A stretch of 64,000 nucleotides of DNA, from the NCBI RefSeq assembly GCF_030052815.1, contig NC_079502.1, positions 3,496,885 through 3,560,884 on the forward strand. The letters are read 5' to 3'. Position 1 is the stretch's first letter. Every line of letters starts with the position of its first letter. The DNA is from Hevea brasiliensis (lineage: Eukaryota > Streptophyta > Magnoliopsida > Malpighiales > Euphorbiaceae). Both the position numbers and the translations under genes were made by a program. The notes under the pieces are model-generated. The model was not told the DNA's origin and did no database searches. It saw only the letters and a list, made by a program, of their open reading frames with translations. Shown here in pieces: positions 12,079-24,245 of this stretch.

Positions 12079-13050
12079 AATGTAGATTTGTTCCCTGTGT
12101 TATTGATTATAATAATTGTATATTGAGATTATATTAATGGCATTATGATTTGGTTTATATATTCATTGATCTCTTGTAATTTGTTAAATAATAAATCGAT
12201 TATTAGGAATGTTACGTTCAAATGTCATATAAATTTAAAGAGAAATAAAATATATTAAAGATAAATTAATTAAATCTTTTATAGCAATTTAAATTAAAAT
12301 AATAATAATAATTAAAAAATTATGAATATTAAAAAAATTAACATTTTAACTTTTTAAGATTTATAAAAAAAACTAAACAAAATTTTAATAAAAAATATTT
12401 CAAACGAATATATCAATAATAATTATAATTAAAAAAATTAATGTTATAAAATTAAATCAAATTGATCCGAATTTATTTTATCATTTTAATATAATTTTTA
12501 TTAAATTATGGTAAATAAAAAAATTTGTATGGACAAAATCGATTCTATGCATGTATTTTTCATTTTTTTAGATATTTTGAACAATTATATGTTTTTATGT
12601 AATTAAATATATAATATGTAAATATTTATAATAATAAATTATACATATTTTAATATTTTATATTATTTTATTAATTTAATACACGTGCTTAAAAATTGGT
12701 ATTGATAAATAATATAAAAAATAACTCATATTTATAAATAATAATAATAATATAAAATTATTAAAAAATAATATAAAAATTCCTATATATATATAGATAC
12801 ATTATAATTATTATAGAAAAAAGGACATTTTAATTATCTTTATTAAAATTTTAATTATAATTTTAAAGGTAGAGACTAACACATAAATTTATTAAAATGT
12901 TAAAGACTTAATAAATGGGTTTCAAAAATATAGAATTAATTTGTAAATTTTGTTAAATATTATAAGTTAAATTGTAATTTACTCTGAATTAGTGGGCTAA
13001 TTTAAGTAGAAGGGCATTAATGTCACACCGAAAAAGGTTATTCTGCACAA
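12079..13050. other. AT-rich intergenic DNA
   Basis: No open frame or recognisable element. The left end of SEO duplication unit A lies at about 13.05 kb. Confidence 0.45.
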
Positions 13051-13092
13051 AGATTACTCGGATATAATAATAATACCAGGGTCTCTATATTT

Positions 13093-13610
13093 TCCTTTAT
13101 AAATAAAGCCCCTTTCTTCCTCCTGTCCAATCATATGACAGTCTTCATTGCCATTGGAAAGAAAGATAAAAAGATTGTACTTTTGAGTCTTTGAAACTAA
13201 TTTACATTTTTTTTTATTTGATCGCTTTCAAATAGGCGTTGCGTTCTTCAATGGCTTTGCTAAATCCAAAAGGACGCGTCAAAGGAAGCGTAAGTAATAA
13301 ATCTCAGTTCCATTTTCTCTTGAGTATGTAATTTACTACAACATTGCTGCTGCGTTTTGATCAATAGAGAGAAACGATTGTTGGGACTGTGCCAATGTTT
13401 TGGATGAAATTATGTTGTGATTGAATAATTTGTTGTTGCTTCTTTCTGGTGAACTCTTCCAATTGAAGTGGAAGATGTTCATGTTTCCGAAGCATAGATT
13501 GATATCCAGTATTAAACAACACTGTGTATTTCTTTCTGTGTATTTTCATAGTGTTACCTGTCTCCTGGTACATTTCCTTGCAATCCCATTTCTTTCTTTC
13601 TCAAAATAGT
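13093..13610 (+). pseudogene. unidentified gene fragment at the left end of SEO unit A
   Basis: A TTTATAAATAAAG box near 13096 is followed by an ATG at 13251 reading MALLNPKGRVKGS up to a good donor (GCGTAAGTAAT). A second conserved stretch at 13421-13520 could encode SGELFQLKWKMFMFPK. Both are paralogous to 38594-38990 in unit C, where the first peptide is already changed, and the distal part (about 13530-13690) recurs at 20803-20940 in unit B. I do not recognise the protein. It looks like the 5' end of a gene carried along with the SEO duplication. No downstream exons were found. Confidence 0.35.
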
Positions 13611-14115
13611 TTTAAAGGGTTTCTTTTTAATCCATTTGAATGAGGGATGAAGATTTTCTGAAATTGAAGATTTGATTTTTTTTTTCCTTTTAATTTATTT
13701 ATGAAAATCATTTTTTTTTAATTTAAGTTAAGAAAATGAACATTTGGATCAACCATCCATTACGTGCCCATCTCTAACACTTACTGCAAAACTAGCAAGG
13801 CAGTGGACCCAGCAATTTGCACAACAAGAGCCTCGAGAATAGTTCACTCTTCAATAATTAAGTTAAAGTTGAAGAGTAACAGGAAAGTAAAGGAAAACTA
13901 ATTAATAATTTCGCTTAATTGAAAATACTTGAACGGAAAGAACACAAATGCAAAGACATAGCAGTTTTCCCCCTGCTTGCTCAACATCTTAATTATACAA
14001 CAGCAGAAGTAAACAAGCAACTAAAGGCTACAACAGCTATTAAATCCCAATCCATTCACAGTTCAAACCATATATATCGCCATAGCACACAGCATTAGAT
14101 TAATTAAACATAGGC

Positions 14116-16842
14116 TTAATCATTGCAACAGCGGTACATGATGAACCTCTCCATGGGGCGGTTGCAATCAGCGCACACTATCATTTCAGGGATGCTTCCT
14201 ATAGTCCCTGACAGAATCAATCTGTTGCAGTGATGTGGATTATGGCGCCCACGGAGGTTGTCATTAAGTGCAGTCACAAATCCCCTTTCATCTGCAATGT
14301 GCTTCCATGACTGAAGGGCATCAAAGGTCTCCAAGATATCAGCCCCTTTTGCCTTTGTCATTTGATCCTGATCCCCTGATCCTTTACTAATCAGAGCCCA
14401 CCCGTGTTCACTTCCGTCGAAGCTGAGCATGGTCACAATCTCCTGCATTATTGAGTCATTTTCTACAGTCCTGTTATGTTGCATCTTGGAGTGCCACATG
14501 CTCTCCAGCCTCACCCAGAAGAACCAGATCATTGTGAGGTCTAACGTATGGCTAAGTTTTTCTGCTTCAATAATTGAATTGTTTCTTTTCACTTTCTCCC
14601 TTGGATTGCTTTTTCCTACATAAAGCATCTCTAACTGGATGTTGGCAGCTTTTGCAACTGCATCTGCCAACCGGGTGAACTTGCGGATCCAACTTATATC
14701 CTCTCCACCATACAAGCATATGTACTTCCCTCCTTGTATCTGAGATGCCAACAAAAGTGACAAGTCTGTGTTATATTAGCAATTAATTAGCAAAACATCA
14801 AGGGGTAGCTTTTCAGATAGAAAGGTAAACTATACCCAAGCGGGGATTTTTGGATCAATAGTATCTGCCAACAACTCAATTCTCCAGGTTTCTTCTTTCC
14901 AGAGTTCTTCCTCCCTAATGCTGGTGAAAGGGAAAGCTGTGATTCCCCAAATCCACATCATATGGATAGCATTAGGATTCACTACTTTCCCTTGCTGGTC
15001 CAAGACCACGAGCAAGGGCTTCTTGTTGAAGCGCCACACCTCCTTGATGTATCTGATGACTGCTCGATCGAGCAGTGAAGGGTGAAACAGTGAGTACCAA
15101 GGCATCATTGATTGGAGATTCTCAAATTGTTTTTTTGTCACTTCATTCCATGGGGTTGATGGGTGCACGACAGGGAGCCAGACTATCTCAAATTGGCTCT
15201 CAGTCCTTTCTGGATGCTGCCGAGCCTCAGTGTAAACTTGTAGAAGCATTTCAAGCTCTTCATGGGGTAGTTCCAGGTCTGAGATATATAGCAGCACATT
15301 CTTCCTCCTTAGCACATCAAGGCTAACCTGGAACAAAAAAATTGTTGGAGAACTTAAGTATTTCGACACAACATTATTAGCCAGCTTTGGGAGAAGTAAT
15401 TAAAAGGAATATGTAGTAAACCCTTTTTTGTTTGGCACCGTCAACCCTTTTATGGTTGGCACCATCAAAGAGTGGTAGTTGATCATCTTTAGTATAAATC
15501 AGAGTCCTGAGAATCTTTATGTTTTCAATGTGGACAATTTCGAACTGGCGAATGAGTGTTTGATATGCTTCAATGTGCCTTTTCTCATCTGCATATATCA
15601 TAAAGATCATTTTTGCTTGATGCTGAAAAATGTTTATCCTATTCCTAGTTCCTACTAACAAAACGTATAATTCTTTGAATGGGTGCGACATTCACCTATA
15701 TGATGATAACAAAGACTGAGTTGTGTCATGAGATGTTCATGAATGCTTCTGATCTTATGGGCCAAACTTGACAGTTCCCATGCTTCCGTTGTCGATGCAG
15801 TGTACCTATGTTCAGAAGATAAGATGGAAGAGCAAATGTTTAGAAGCTAGAATATAGTAGTGAAAAATGAGGCAGAATTAATTGTTGTGTATTTAAAGCT
15901 TTGTAGATCTAACACATACTCATGGCCCAAGCCAGTGAGGCCAATAATTTGTAAAGTACAAGCCACAATACTCCTGATGGCCCAGTAGACAGCAGTAGGG
16001 ATATGGGTAGTAGCAGTTAAAATTTCTGGTGCATCAGCAGTGATATACTGAGATGGAAGCTCCTTGAATTCAACAATGCATTTTGCAACATCCAAAGTTG
16101 CCCTGATAAGGTTGTTGATTGCCTCAAACTTTGGTTTCAATGCGTCAGCACGTTCGAACATGTCTGGCAATTGCTTAAGCAGCGCAACTGCTTGGGCCAG
16201 TGGATTTGTATGGTAAAGCTGGGCGACGAGCCAGAATTCGCCATAGTTTAGCGCTAATGCTGATATGGCAAACACCACCTTTGCATCCCATGAGTAGCTT
16301 GATAGCAACTGAAATATTGCCATTGTTGTAGCATGTGGATCTCCACCACCAGAGCTATTGCAGCATATCTTTAAGAAAACATATATCAGAGCATCAGAAT
16401 CCTGTAAAACTGAATACAACGGGAAGAAGCATATACTAACCTCGCAGGAAATTTTGTTGATTGTGTATGACAAAACATCCATCATTTCATCAGAGCCATT
16501 TCGGAGAATCTTATCATCCAATAAATCAAGTTGTGCGTGGGGAGCTCCCTAAAACGAAGTCACAAATTAATGATCAGCTTCATGTTAAAACTGAGAGAGA
16601 AATAAACAAATAAAGAATGAAAAAATATTTAGCACTTGTTGATGAACAATGTTAGCCAGGCCAGTGGGTGCAGCTCGTTGGAAAATGTCTTCAACAAGAA
16701 GAAGAAGAGGTTTCAATGAAAATTCACGGCCATCAGGAGCATGAGTGGACTGAATTTGATTCATCTTTGCGTTGTCGTCTGATGAAGAAACCGTAACGTG
16801 TTCTTTTTTAGGATTTGATACCCTGAGAGGTGCACCTGCCAT
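14116..16842 (-). CDS. SEO: sieve element occlusion protein, copy A (718 aa, seven exons)
   Basis: Exons on the minus strand, all with GT/AG borders and matching phases: 16842-16636, 16548-16441, 16368-15920, 15805-15696, 15588-15422, 15327-14836 and 14739-14116. They total 2157 nt with no internal stop. The N-terminal third holds HAPDGREFSLKPLLLLVEDI and LLSSYSWDAKVVFAISALAL. The middle holds TEAWELSSLAHKIRSIHEHL and a thioredoxin-like part (VLRRKNVLLYISDLELPHEE, FEIVWLPVVHPSTPWN, WIWGITAFPF). The C-terminus holds GGKYICLYGGEDISWIRKFT, a CADCNRPMERF cysteine cluster and YRCCND. SEO proteins are phloem-specific structural P-proteins that form sieve-element filaments and help plug sieve plates after wounding. 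The length is normal for the family. The gene lies in a tandem array with copies B and C. I would expect sieve-element expression, from family knowledge only. Confidence 0.93.
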
Positions 16843-16929
16843 AGCTGATGAGGCAAAGATGAAACTCTAAATAAGAAAGAAGAACGAAGAGAGAAGAGAT
16901 TGTGTGTGTGGTTCTGCTTAGCTCTGACC

Positions 16930-16938
16930 CTTATGTAG
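16930..16938 (-). promoter_or_regulatory. TATA-like box of SEO copy A (CTACATAAG)
   Basis: CTACATAAG on the minus strand, 88 bp before the ATG. Copy B has the same word at the same distance (24237-24245). Copy C has CTACAAAAG at 42474-42482. The fixed spacing is seen; the function is inferred. Confidence 0.35.
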
Positions 16939-16961
16939 ACATGCAATTTGAAAAATGACAA

Positions 16962-17516
16962 TCTAAAAAAAAAAAAAATTGTTACCTTGCTTTTAATGGG
17001 GTTTAAGAATTTTGGATAAGAGCTAGTCTACAGGCTGCATCATTAATATTCTCTTTTAACTTCATATTTATCAACAGTCTATTTATCTATAATTAATGTA
17101 ATTAGTTATTAGTCTATATTATAAAAATATAAAAACCATGAATGAGCAAAAATAACAATAATTCTTTATATTATTTATTGATATATTAACAAAGAAAAGA
17201 CTTTATTAAATAATTAATAATCTCATCTAAATACAACTTCTAATTTAAATAGATGTCCTCATAAGTTTGGAAAGCTATATTGATATTTTAAATTCTTTTA
17301 ATTTCTCTTTAATTGCATTATTTATTTTCTTTTTTTTAAATAATATTTCTAACATTATATAAAATTATATTATTAATATATTATTTTTGAAATTAAAATT
17401 ATATCATAAAAGCCAGGAAAAAAACTTAACCAAGAAGGTGCCTTCTAAATTAAGTACAAAAACTTAGGATAGATGCATCATCATGAACTAGAAACAATAA
17501 GAAATTGGGGAGTTTA
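16962..17516. other. SEO copy A upstream region
   Basis: AT-rich promoter-side DNA shared in outline with units B and C but diverged by many small insertions and deletions. No open frame. Confidence 0.4.
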
Positions 17517-17596
17517 TTCCCAAAAAGCAAGTATATTTTTAAATAAAAATAAATATCACAATTTTTGGCATGCATGATCACTAAATTCTGATTTAT
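17517..17596. promoter_or_regulatory. 80-bp conserved block upstream of SEO copy A
   Basis: I read this block as identical base for base to 24858-24937 and 43117-43196. It lies 675 bp upstream of the copy A ATG. It contains GGCATGCATGATCA (an RY/Sph-type CATGCATG core) and an A/T-only run TTTTTAAATAAAAATAAAT. Neighbouring sequence has diverged far more. A cis-regulatory role is inferred. Confidence 0.5.
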
Positions 17597-17940
17597 ATTA
17601 CTTTCAATTTTGTTCTAATAATAAAATATTATTAATGATTAACATGTTTTTTTTACAAAGAATATACACACAAATGATTTTTTAAATAAAAAGTAATAAA
17701 CATGATAAATACCATTAAAATAACGTCAAAGCTTCCCATCCCATAGCTCTTCAAGGGACTTAATTATAAGGTCCATTAGCTGATACTAACAGTTCTTAAT
17801 TAAGCTGTAATCTTCGTGTTGGCCAAAAAAAAAAAAAAAAGAAGAAGCTGCAATCTTCGTTGACTGATCTTGTCATTCATTTTTTGACCGTGCCAAGTTA
17901 AAGATCTCTCCTTCTGTCATATTATCCTCTGACTGACGTT

Positions 17941-18051
17941 GTACACATTCTGAGATCTGCTATTACTTGTGCAGACTGGATTGCTTCTCATGCTAGCGTT
18001 GGATTGTTAGCGCCTGCATGGATTTCAAATCCACCAGGCCATTTTTTTTAA
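17941..18051 (+). mobile_element. LINE RNase H C-terminal relic
   Basis: An open stretch reads ITCADWIASHASVGLLAPAW then NPPGH before TAA at 18049-18051. The CADWIAS...PP pattern resembles the RNase H-like end of plant non-LTR retrotransposon ORF2 proteins. Only about 36 codons survive. The match is by remembered pattern. Confidence 0.42.
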
Positions 18052-18520
18052 TATTTTTTTCAAATGCAATACTTGCGTTAACAGATCCACTGGGCAAGCG
18101 TTACATAAAGATTTTATAACATAAATAAAGGCTCAGATCAACCACTAACAAGACCCAAACTCGCGCCTAAAGTCTAGAAGGCCAGCCCACAGAAACCACT
18201 CCACAAACCCTTCATAACTTACTTCACCAAAACCGTCCATAACAATACTGCCTATAACAGTATTGCCGTCAACCTTTAAGCACTCAAAAAACGAAAACTG
18301 CCCAAATAATCATTGCAGAAGCGACGGCCAACCAGATGGAGTTGATTTGGAGATTCAGAAAGTAAAAGGAGGCATTGAAAACAAAGGATTGCGTACTACC
18401 CACAGATTTGAAGGGAAGTCTCAGCTCTCCGTTGGACCACACAAAGCATACTAACTCTAATTGATACTAACTCTAATTGATGTAACCTGTAATGTGCAGA
18501 GGTTGTTATAAGAACTAATC
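18052..18520. other. unidentified moderately GC-balanced stretch
   Basis: Includes an open frame of 63 codons (18263-18454) with no recognisable domain, and a duplicated GATACTAACTCTAATTGAT-like word near 18450-18480. Possibly LTR-derived; not resolved. Confidence 0.25.
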
Positions 18521-18614
18521 TCTAAATAACAATAAAGATTTAATCTAAAATTTCAAGAAGGAAAAGATCTAAATAACAATAAAGATTTAATCTAAAATTT
18601 CAAGAAGGAAAAGA
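18521..18614 (+). repeat. two 47-bp tandem repeats
   Basis: Copies 18521-18567 and 18568-18614 both start TCTAAATAACAATAAAG and end AAGAAGGAAAAGA, with no mismatch that I can see. Confidence 0.9.
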
Positions 18615-19449
18615 TAAAAGTAAGTAAAAGAAACTTTATTAAAAATTGAAGAAATAAATAAAGTTACAAAATCTGAATATAATGGGAGTTTTTATAGAGT
18701 TTGATAGTCTCAAATTAATTAGAATAAGAATTTTCAAATAAACATAAATACAATAGAAAATCTAAATAGGATAGAAAAATTAGTAATCCTAATTAAAATT
18801 GGATAACTAATAAATATTCCTATTAAAATAAAATAAAATAAATACTTCGCATCATTCACTCACACTTTTAAAAAAAATTCAACCTCAAATTTTAAAGTGT
18901 TGAAAAATAAAAAACTTCATTGAAAGATTACACTATATCTCATTCTTGAATGATATCCATAAAGTTGACTTGAACAAAATTGAATTGAGCAATTTCATGT
19001 TATTCCTTGCATCAATAGGAACATTTGGACAAATAAAATCAATTAAGATAATTGAAGTTAAAGGGTTAAATAAATTTTTAATCTCCATTGATTCCTCCAT
19101 TATTAATTGTTCTTCAAGTTCCATTGAAATCTCCATGGTTTGTTGTTCTTCATTCTCTAAGACACTTACTTTAAATTCTTTGTCATTAGGCAATAAAACT
19201 AAAGTTTTAGACTCTTCAAGTTCAAATTCTTCAAGCTTAAGGTCTTCAACTTCAGTTTGTTTTTTTGACGTAGGTTGATCTCTTTGTTATTGCTTCAAAT
19301 TTTAACACCCTTTGATGTCTCAATAAGATTTGATTATTTGTTTCCATTGAAGTACACAATTCCTGAACACCACTTTCTCCTATATTCATTATTAGTAATA
19401 AGTGTTTTTTAATAATTAAAGAAAACAAAATCATAATTAACTCTACCAT
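18615..19449 (-). mobile_element. degraded retroelement-like stretch
   Basis: Short acidic open frames on the minus strand (for example ELEEQLIMEESMEIKNLF in 18933-19193) are followed by GATGCGAAGTATTTATT and AT-rich sequence. The wording recalls acidic spacer sequence in some plant gypsy-type elements, but no catalytic domain is present. Low-confidence call. Confidence 0.28.
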
Positions 19450-19479
19450 GGTTAACTCATCTGACTTGATTTAATTTAT

Positions 19480-20802
19480 GACTTCTCTTATCAACATTAC
19501 GAACTCTCAATAAACGGCAAATTTTTTGCAACTGTTGCTTAATTTATGTTATAGAATTTTCTAGGATTTAGAGATTTTGAGTTCTTCTACATGGGTTTTT
19601 CTATTTTTAGTCCCTTATCATGTTTTTCTTTACTTTTTCATCATTTACTCTTGTAATTATCAATATGAGTAAGTAGAATCTTTAGATTTCAGAGTTAAAA
19701 ACCATGTTTTAGATTAATTTATGGATTTAGACTAGTTTATTCTAGATTTTATATAAATATGAGTTTTAATTCTTCTTCTTGTGTTCCTATTTTACTTGCC
19801 TAATGTTCATACCCATTGAGTATTGTCTTAATCTTTGATTGAATTATCGAAAGGTGAAAATCATTTATAGATAATCAAGGATTAAATCTCAAAATCACAT
19901 AAATTTAGAAATAAACTAGGGATTTAAGAAGATTTATTGATTGGTTATAAAACCTAATGGGTTTTAAGTAAATCAAATATTGTACGAAAGTAGGTTTATG
20001 TTATTTTGTGGCTTGAAATTTAGATATGTTTTTTATAGATCCAAAAGTTTTGCGTTGCGACCCGATTGGGATAAAAAATGAGATCTATGGTGGAAGCGGA
20101 GGGTACAGGTCGATAGGCCCAGGCTCGAAGCCCACCATTGATCTCCTTGGGGGTCGCCCCCACGGTATGAACTAGTATAAATATTATAATATTCTACCCT
20201 TTTAGTTAGAGTTGTGAGATATTCGAAAAACATTCTGGGGTTAGAGTTTAAGAGTTTTGAGTGATTGTATCTTGCTCTTTTCATCATAGTAGAACTTTTT
20301 TCTCTTGTCTTGCCTATCAACGTAGACCTTACGGTTGAATCACGTTAAATCCTGCATTATTCTTCTTCTCTTTTTTATACTGTGTAATTATGCGATTTGT
20401 GTGTGTGCCTTAAATTTGCGTGTTTGTTATAACAGTTTAGTTTTCTTAAACTCAATTTTCTCTTAAAATTGGATGAACCAAAATAAATCCCAATTAATTT
20501 ATGCATAAACCCTAACTCTGAATCATTTTTACTATTAATTAGCCTTTAATTTTAATTAATCGTTAATAATTTAGTTTAATTGCATCTAAATTAGGAATTT
20601 ATTTGCTTTGCTCCTTACTTATTTTGTTTAGATTAATCAATTTTACTAATCTTATTTACATTTACATTTTATTTCCATTATCATTAGCCTAAATAATCGC
20701 TTCATTCATAGTTTGGTAATGAAACAAAAATTCTCATCAGAACAATACTTAACTTATCACTTTATTACTTGATACGGCCCGTATACTTGTAGAAGCCACA
20801 CA
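19480..20802 (+). mobile_element. relic Ty3/gypsy LTR, plus orientation, related to the LTR at 46.6 kb
   Basis: The stretch contains GAATTATCGAAAGGTGAAAAT near 19845 and ends near GGCCCGTATACTTGTAGAAG. Both have counterparts, in opposite orientation, in the minus-strand LTR 46618-48216 (CACCTCTCGG near 47175 and GCAAGTATACGGGTC near 46632). Its right end coincides with the start of SEO unit B homology at about 20803. It is interrupted by a copia-like LTR fragment (20036-20450). No internal region was found. Confidence 0.45.
20036..20450 (+). mobile_element. copia-like LTR or TRIM fragment nested in the 19.5-20.8 kb LTR
   Basis: This stretch is less AT-rich than its host. It contains GATCTATGGTGGAAGCGGAG, a TATAAATATTATAAT box near 20176, and GTAGACCTTACGGTTGAATC then ACGTTAAATC, which recall the R/U5 end of plant Ty1/copia LTRs. 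Exact borders and target duplication are not resolved. Confidence 0.45.
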
Positions 20803-21458
20803 TTAATTTCCTTTCTGTGTAGTTTCAGTGTGTTACCTATCTCTTGGTACATTTTCTTGCATTCCCATTTCTTTCTTTTTCAAAATTGTTTTAAAGGGTT
20901 TCTTTAAATCCATTTGGATGAGGGACGAAGATTTTCTGAAATGGAAGAAAAGAACCTAATATAACAAGAATTAAAAAATTACTCTGAAAAAAAGTAAAAC
21001 AGAAGGGTGATGGATATAAAATTTTTAAAATTTAAGCGAAGAAAATGAACATTTGGATTAACTACCATAACATTTGGCCATTTTGGAACCTCTTTTGTGT
21101 GCATTGTGATCCCAAACTCTCAAGGCAATGGAATTTGAACAAGAAGAGCTTCAGGTATAATTCACTCTTCAATAATTAAGTTAACTCTTCAATAATTAAG
21201 TTAAAGGTAAAGAGTAACAGAAAAGAAAAGGAAAACTAATTAATAATTTAGCTTAACAAAAAGATATTTGAATGGAAAAATTACAAATGCAGAGATATAC
21301 ATAGCGGGTTCTCCCCCTGCATGTTCAACATCTTAATTATACAACAGCAGAAGTAAACAAGCAACTACAGGCTACAACGCTATTAAATCCCAATCCATTC
21401 ACAGTTCAAACCATAGATATTGCCATAGCACACAGCATTAGATTAATTAAACATAGGC
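20803..21458. other. left part of SEO unit B, 3' flank of copy B
   Basis: Paralogous to about 13530-14115 in unit A. A 22-bp segment with TTCAATAATTAAGTTAA is doubled near 21168-21203. No gene of its own; the first exon-like piece of unit A is missing here. Confidence 0.5.
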
Positions 21459-24149
21459 TTAATCATTGCAACAACGGTACATGATGAACTTCTCCATGGG
21501 GCGGTTGCAATCAGCGCACAACATCATCTCAGGGATGCTTCCTATAGTCCCTGACAGAATCAACCTGTTACAGTGATGTTGGCTATGGCGTCCATGGAGG
21601 TTGTCATTAAGTGCAGTCACAAATCCCCTTTCATCTGCATTGTGCTTCCATGACTGAAAGTCTTCGAAAGTCTCCAGGATATCGGCCCCTTTTATCTTTG
21701 CCATTTGATCCTGATCCCCTGATCCTCTACTAATCAAAGCCCACCCGTGTTCACTTCCGTCGAAGCTGAGCATGGTCACAATCTCCTGCATTATTGAGTC
21801 ATTTTCTACAGTCCTGTTATGTTGCATCTTGGAGTGCCACATGCTCTCCAGCCTCACCCAGAAGAACCAGATCATTGTAAGATCTAATGTATGGCTAAGT
21901 TTTTCTGCTTCAATAATTGAGTTGTTTCTTTTCACTTTCTCCCTTGGATTGCTTTTTCCAACGTAAAGCATCTCTAACTGGATGTTGGCAGCTTGTGCAA
22001 CTCCATTTGCCATCAGGGTGAATTGGCGGATCCAACTTATATCCTCTCCACCATACAAGCATATGTACTTCCCTCCTTGTATCTGAGATGCCAAGAAAGT
22101 GACAAGTTTGTGTTATATTGGCAATTAATTAGCAAAAACATCAAGGGGTAACTTTTGAGATAGAGAGGTAAACCATACCCAAGCGGGGATTTTTGGATCA
22201 ATAGTATCTGCCAATAACTCAATTCTCCAGGTTTCTTCTCTCCAGAGTGCTTCCTCCCTGATGCTGGTGAAAGGGAAAGCTGTGATTCCCCAAATCCACA
22301 TCATATGGATAGCATTAGAATTCACTACTTTCCCTTGATGGTCCAAGACCACGAGCATGGGCTTCCTGTTGAAATGCCACACCTCCTTGATGTATCTGAT
22401 GACTGCTCGATCAAGCAGTGAAGGGTGAAATACCGAGTACCAAGGCATCATTGATCGGAGACTCTCAAATTGCTTTTGTTTCACTTCATTCCATGGGGTT
22501 GATGGGTGCACGACAGGGAGCCAGACTATCTCAAATTGGCTCTCAGTCCTTTTTGGATGCTGCCGAGCCTCAGTGTAAATTTGTAGAAGCATTTCAAGCT
22601 CTTCATGTGGTAGTTCCAGGTCTGAGATATATAGCAGCACATTCTTCCTCCTTAACACATCAAGGCTAGCCTGAACCAAAAAATTGTTAGAGAACTTGAG
22701 TGTTTCGATGACAATATTATTAGCCAGCATCGGGAGAACTAATTAAAAGGAATAAGTAGTAAACCCTTTTTAGTTTGGCACCATCAACCCTATTTTGGTC
22801 GGCACCATTAAAGAGTGGTAGTTGATCATCGTTAGCATAAATCAAAGTCCTGAGAATCTTTATGTTATCAATGTGGACAGTTTCGAACTGGTGAATGAGT
22901 GTTTGATATGCTTCAATGTGCCTTTTCTCGTCTGCATATATCATAAAAAAGATCATTTTTGCTTGATGCTGAAAAATGTTTATCCTATTCCTACTAACAT
23001 AACGTATAATTCTTTGAACGGGTGCGACGCTCACCTATATGATGATAACAAACACTGAGTTGCGTCACGAGATGTTCATGAATGCTTCTGACCTTATGGG
23101 CCAAACTTGATAATTCCCATGCTTCCGCTGTCGATGCTATGTACCTGTGTTCAGAAGATAAGATGCAGGAGCATATTTTTACAAGCTAGAATACTGTAGT
23201 GAAAAATGAGGCGGAACTAAAGACATACTCATGACCCAAGCCAGTGAGGCCAATAATTTGTGAAGCACAAGCCACAATACTCCTGATGGCCCAGTAAACA
23301 GCAGTAGGGATATGAGCAGTAGCAGTTAACATTTCTGGTGCATCAGCAGTGATGTACTGAGATGGAAGCTCCTTGAATTCAACAACGCATTTTGCAACAT
23401 CCAAAGTAGCCCTGATAATGTTGTTGATTGCCTCAAACTTTGGTTTCAATGCGTCAGCACGTTCGAACATGTCTGGCAATTGCTTAAGCAGTGCAACTGC
23501 TTGGGCCAGTGCGTTTGTATGGTAAAGCTGGGCGACGAGCCAGAATTCTCCATAGTTTACCGCTAATGCTGATAAGGATAGCACCACCTTTGCATCCCAT
23601 GAGTAGCTTGATAGCAACTGAAATATTGCCAATGTTGTAGCATGTGGATCTCCACCACCAGAGCTTTTGCAGGATATCTGTAAGAAAAGCTATGTCAGAA
23701 TTCAGAATCCATTAAATTTAAATACTATGAGAAGAAGCATAAACTAACCTCGCAGGAAATTTTGTTGATTGTGTATGACAAAACATCCTGCATTTCATCA
23801 AATCCACTTCGGAGAGCCTTATCATCCAATAAATCAAGTTGTGCATGGGGAGCTCCCTACAATGAAGTCACAAATTAATTATCAGCTTCATGTTAAAAAT
23901 GAGAGAAATAAACAAAGAAAGAATGAAAAAAATATGTAGTACTTGTTGACGAACAATGGTAACCAGGCCACTGGGTGCAGCTCGTTGGAAAATGTCTTCA
24001 ACAAGATGAAGAAGAGGTTTCACAGAAAATTCACGGCCATCAGGAGCATGAGTGGACTGAATTTGATTCATCTTTGCGTTGTCGTCTGATGAACAAAACA
24101 CAACGCGTTCTTTTTTAGTATTTGATACCCTGTTAGGTACAGCTGCCAT
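21459..24149 (-). CDS. SEO: sieve element occlusion protein, copy B (718 aa, seven exons)
   Basis: Minus-strand exons 24149-23943, 23856-23749, 23677-23229, 23144-23035, 22931-22765, 22670-22179 and 22082-21459 have the same lengths as copy A (207, 108, 449, 110, 167, 492 and 624 nt), with GT/AG borders and no internal stop. Motifs run in the same order: APDGREFSVKPLLHLVEDIF, LLSSYSWDAKVVLSLSALAV, TAEAWELSSLAHKVRSIHEH, LRRKNVLLYISDLELPHEEL, WIWGITAFPF, GGKYICLYGGEDISWIRQFT, CADCNRPMEKF and YRCCND. The ATG at 24149 was chosen because it matches copy A and lies 88 bp below the conserved CTACATAAG. Role as for copy A: phloem P-protein of sieve elements. Substitutions against A are scattered and mostly conservative, so both copies look functional. 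Confidence 0.93.
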
Positions 24150-24236
24150 AGCTGATGGGGCAAAGATGAAATTCCAAATAAGAAAGAAAAACAAAGAGAG
24201 AAGAGATTGTGCGAATGGTTCTGCTTAGCCCTGACC

Positions 24237-24245
24237 CTTATGTAG
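24237..24245 (-). promoter_or_regulatory. TATA-like box of SEO copy B (CTACATAAG)
   Basis: Same word and same 88-bp distance to the ATG as in copy A. Confidence 0.35.

Noticed and set aside
14429..14623. Plus-strand open frame of 64 codons in SEO copy A, repeated exactly at 21772-21966 in copy B
   Set aside because: It is antisense to SEO exon 7 and conserved only because the exon is conserved. No independent coding signal.
15075..15326. Plus-strand open frames of 83 codons (also 22418-22669)
   Set aside because: Antisense shadow of SEO exon 6.
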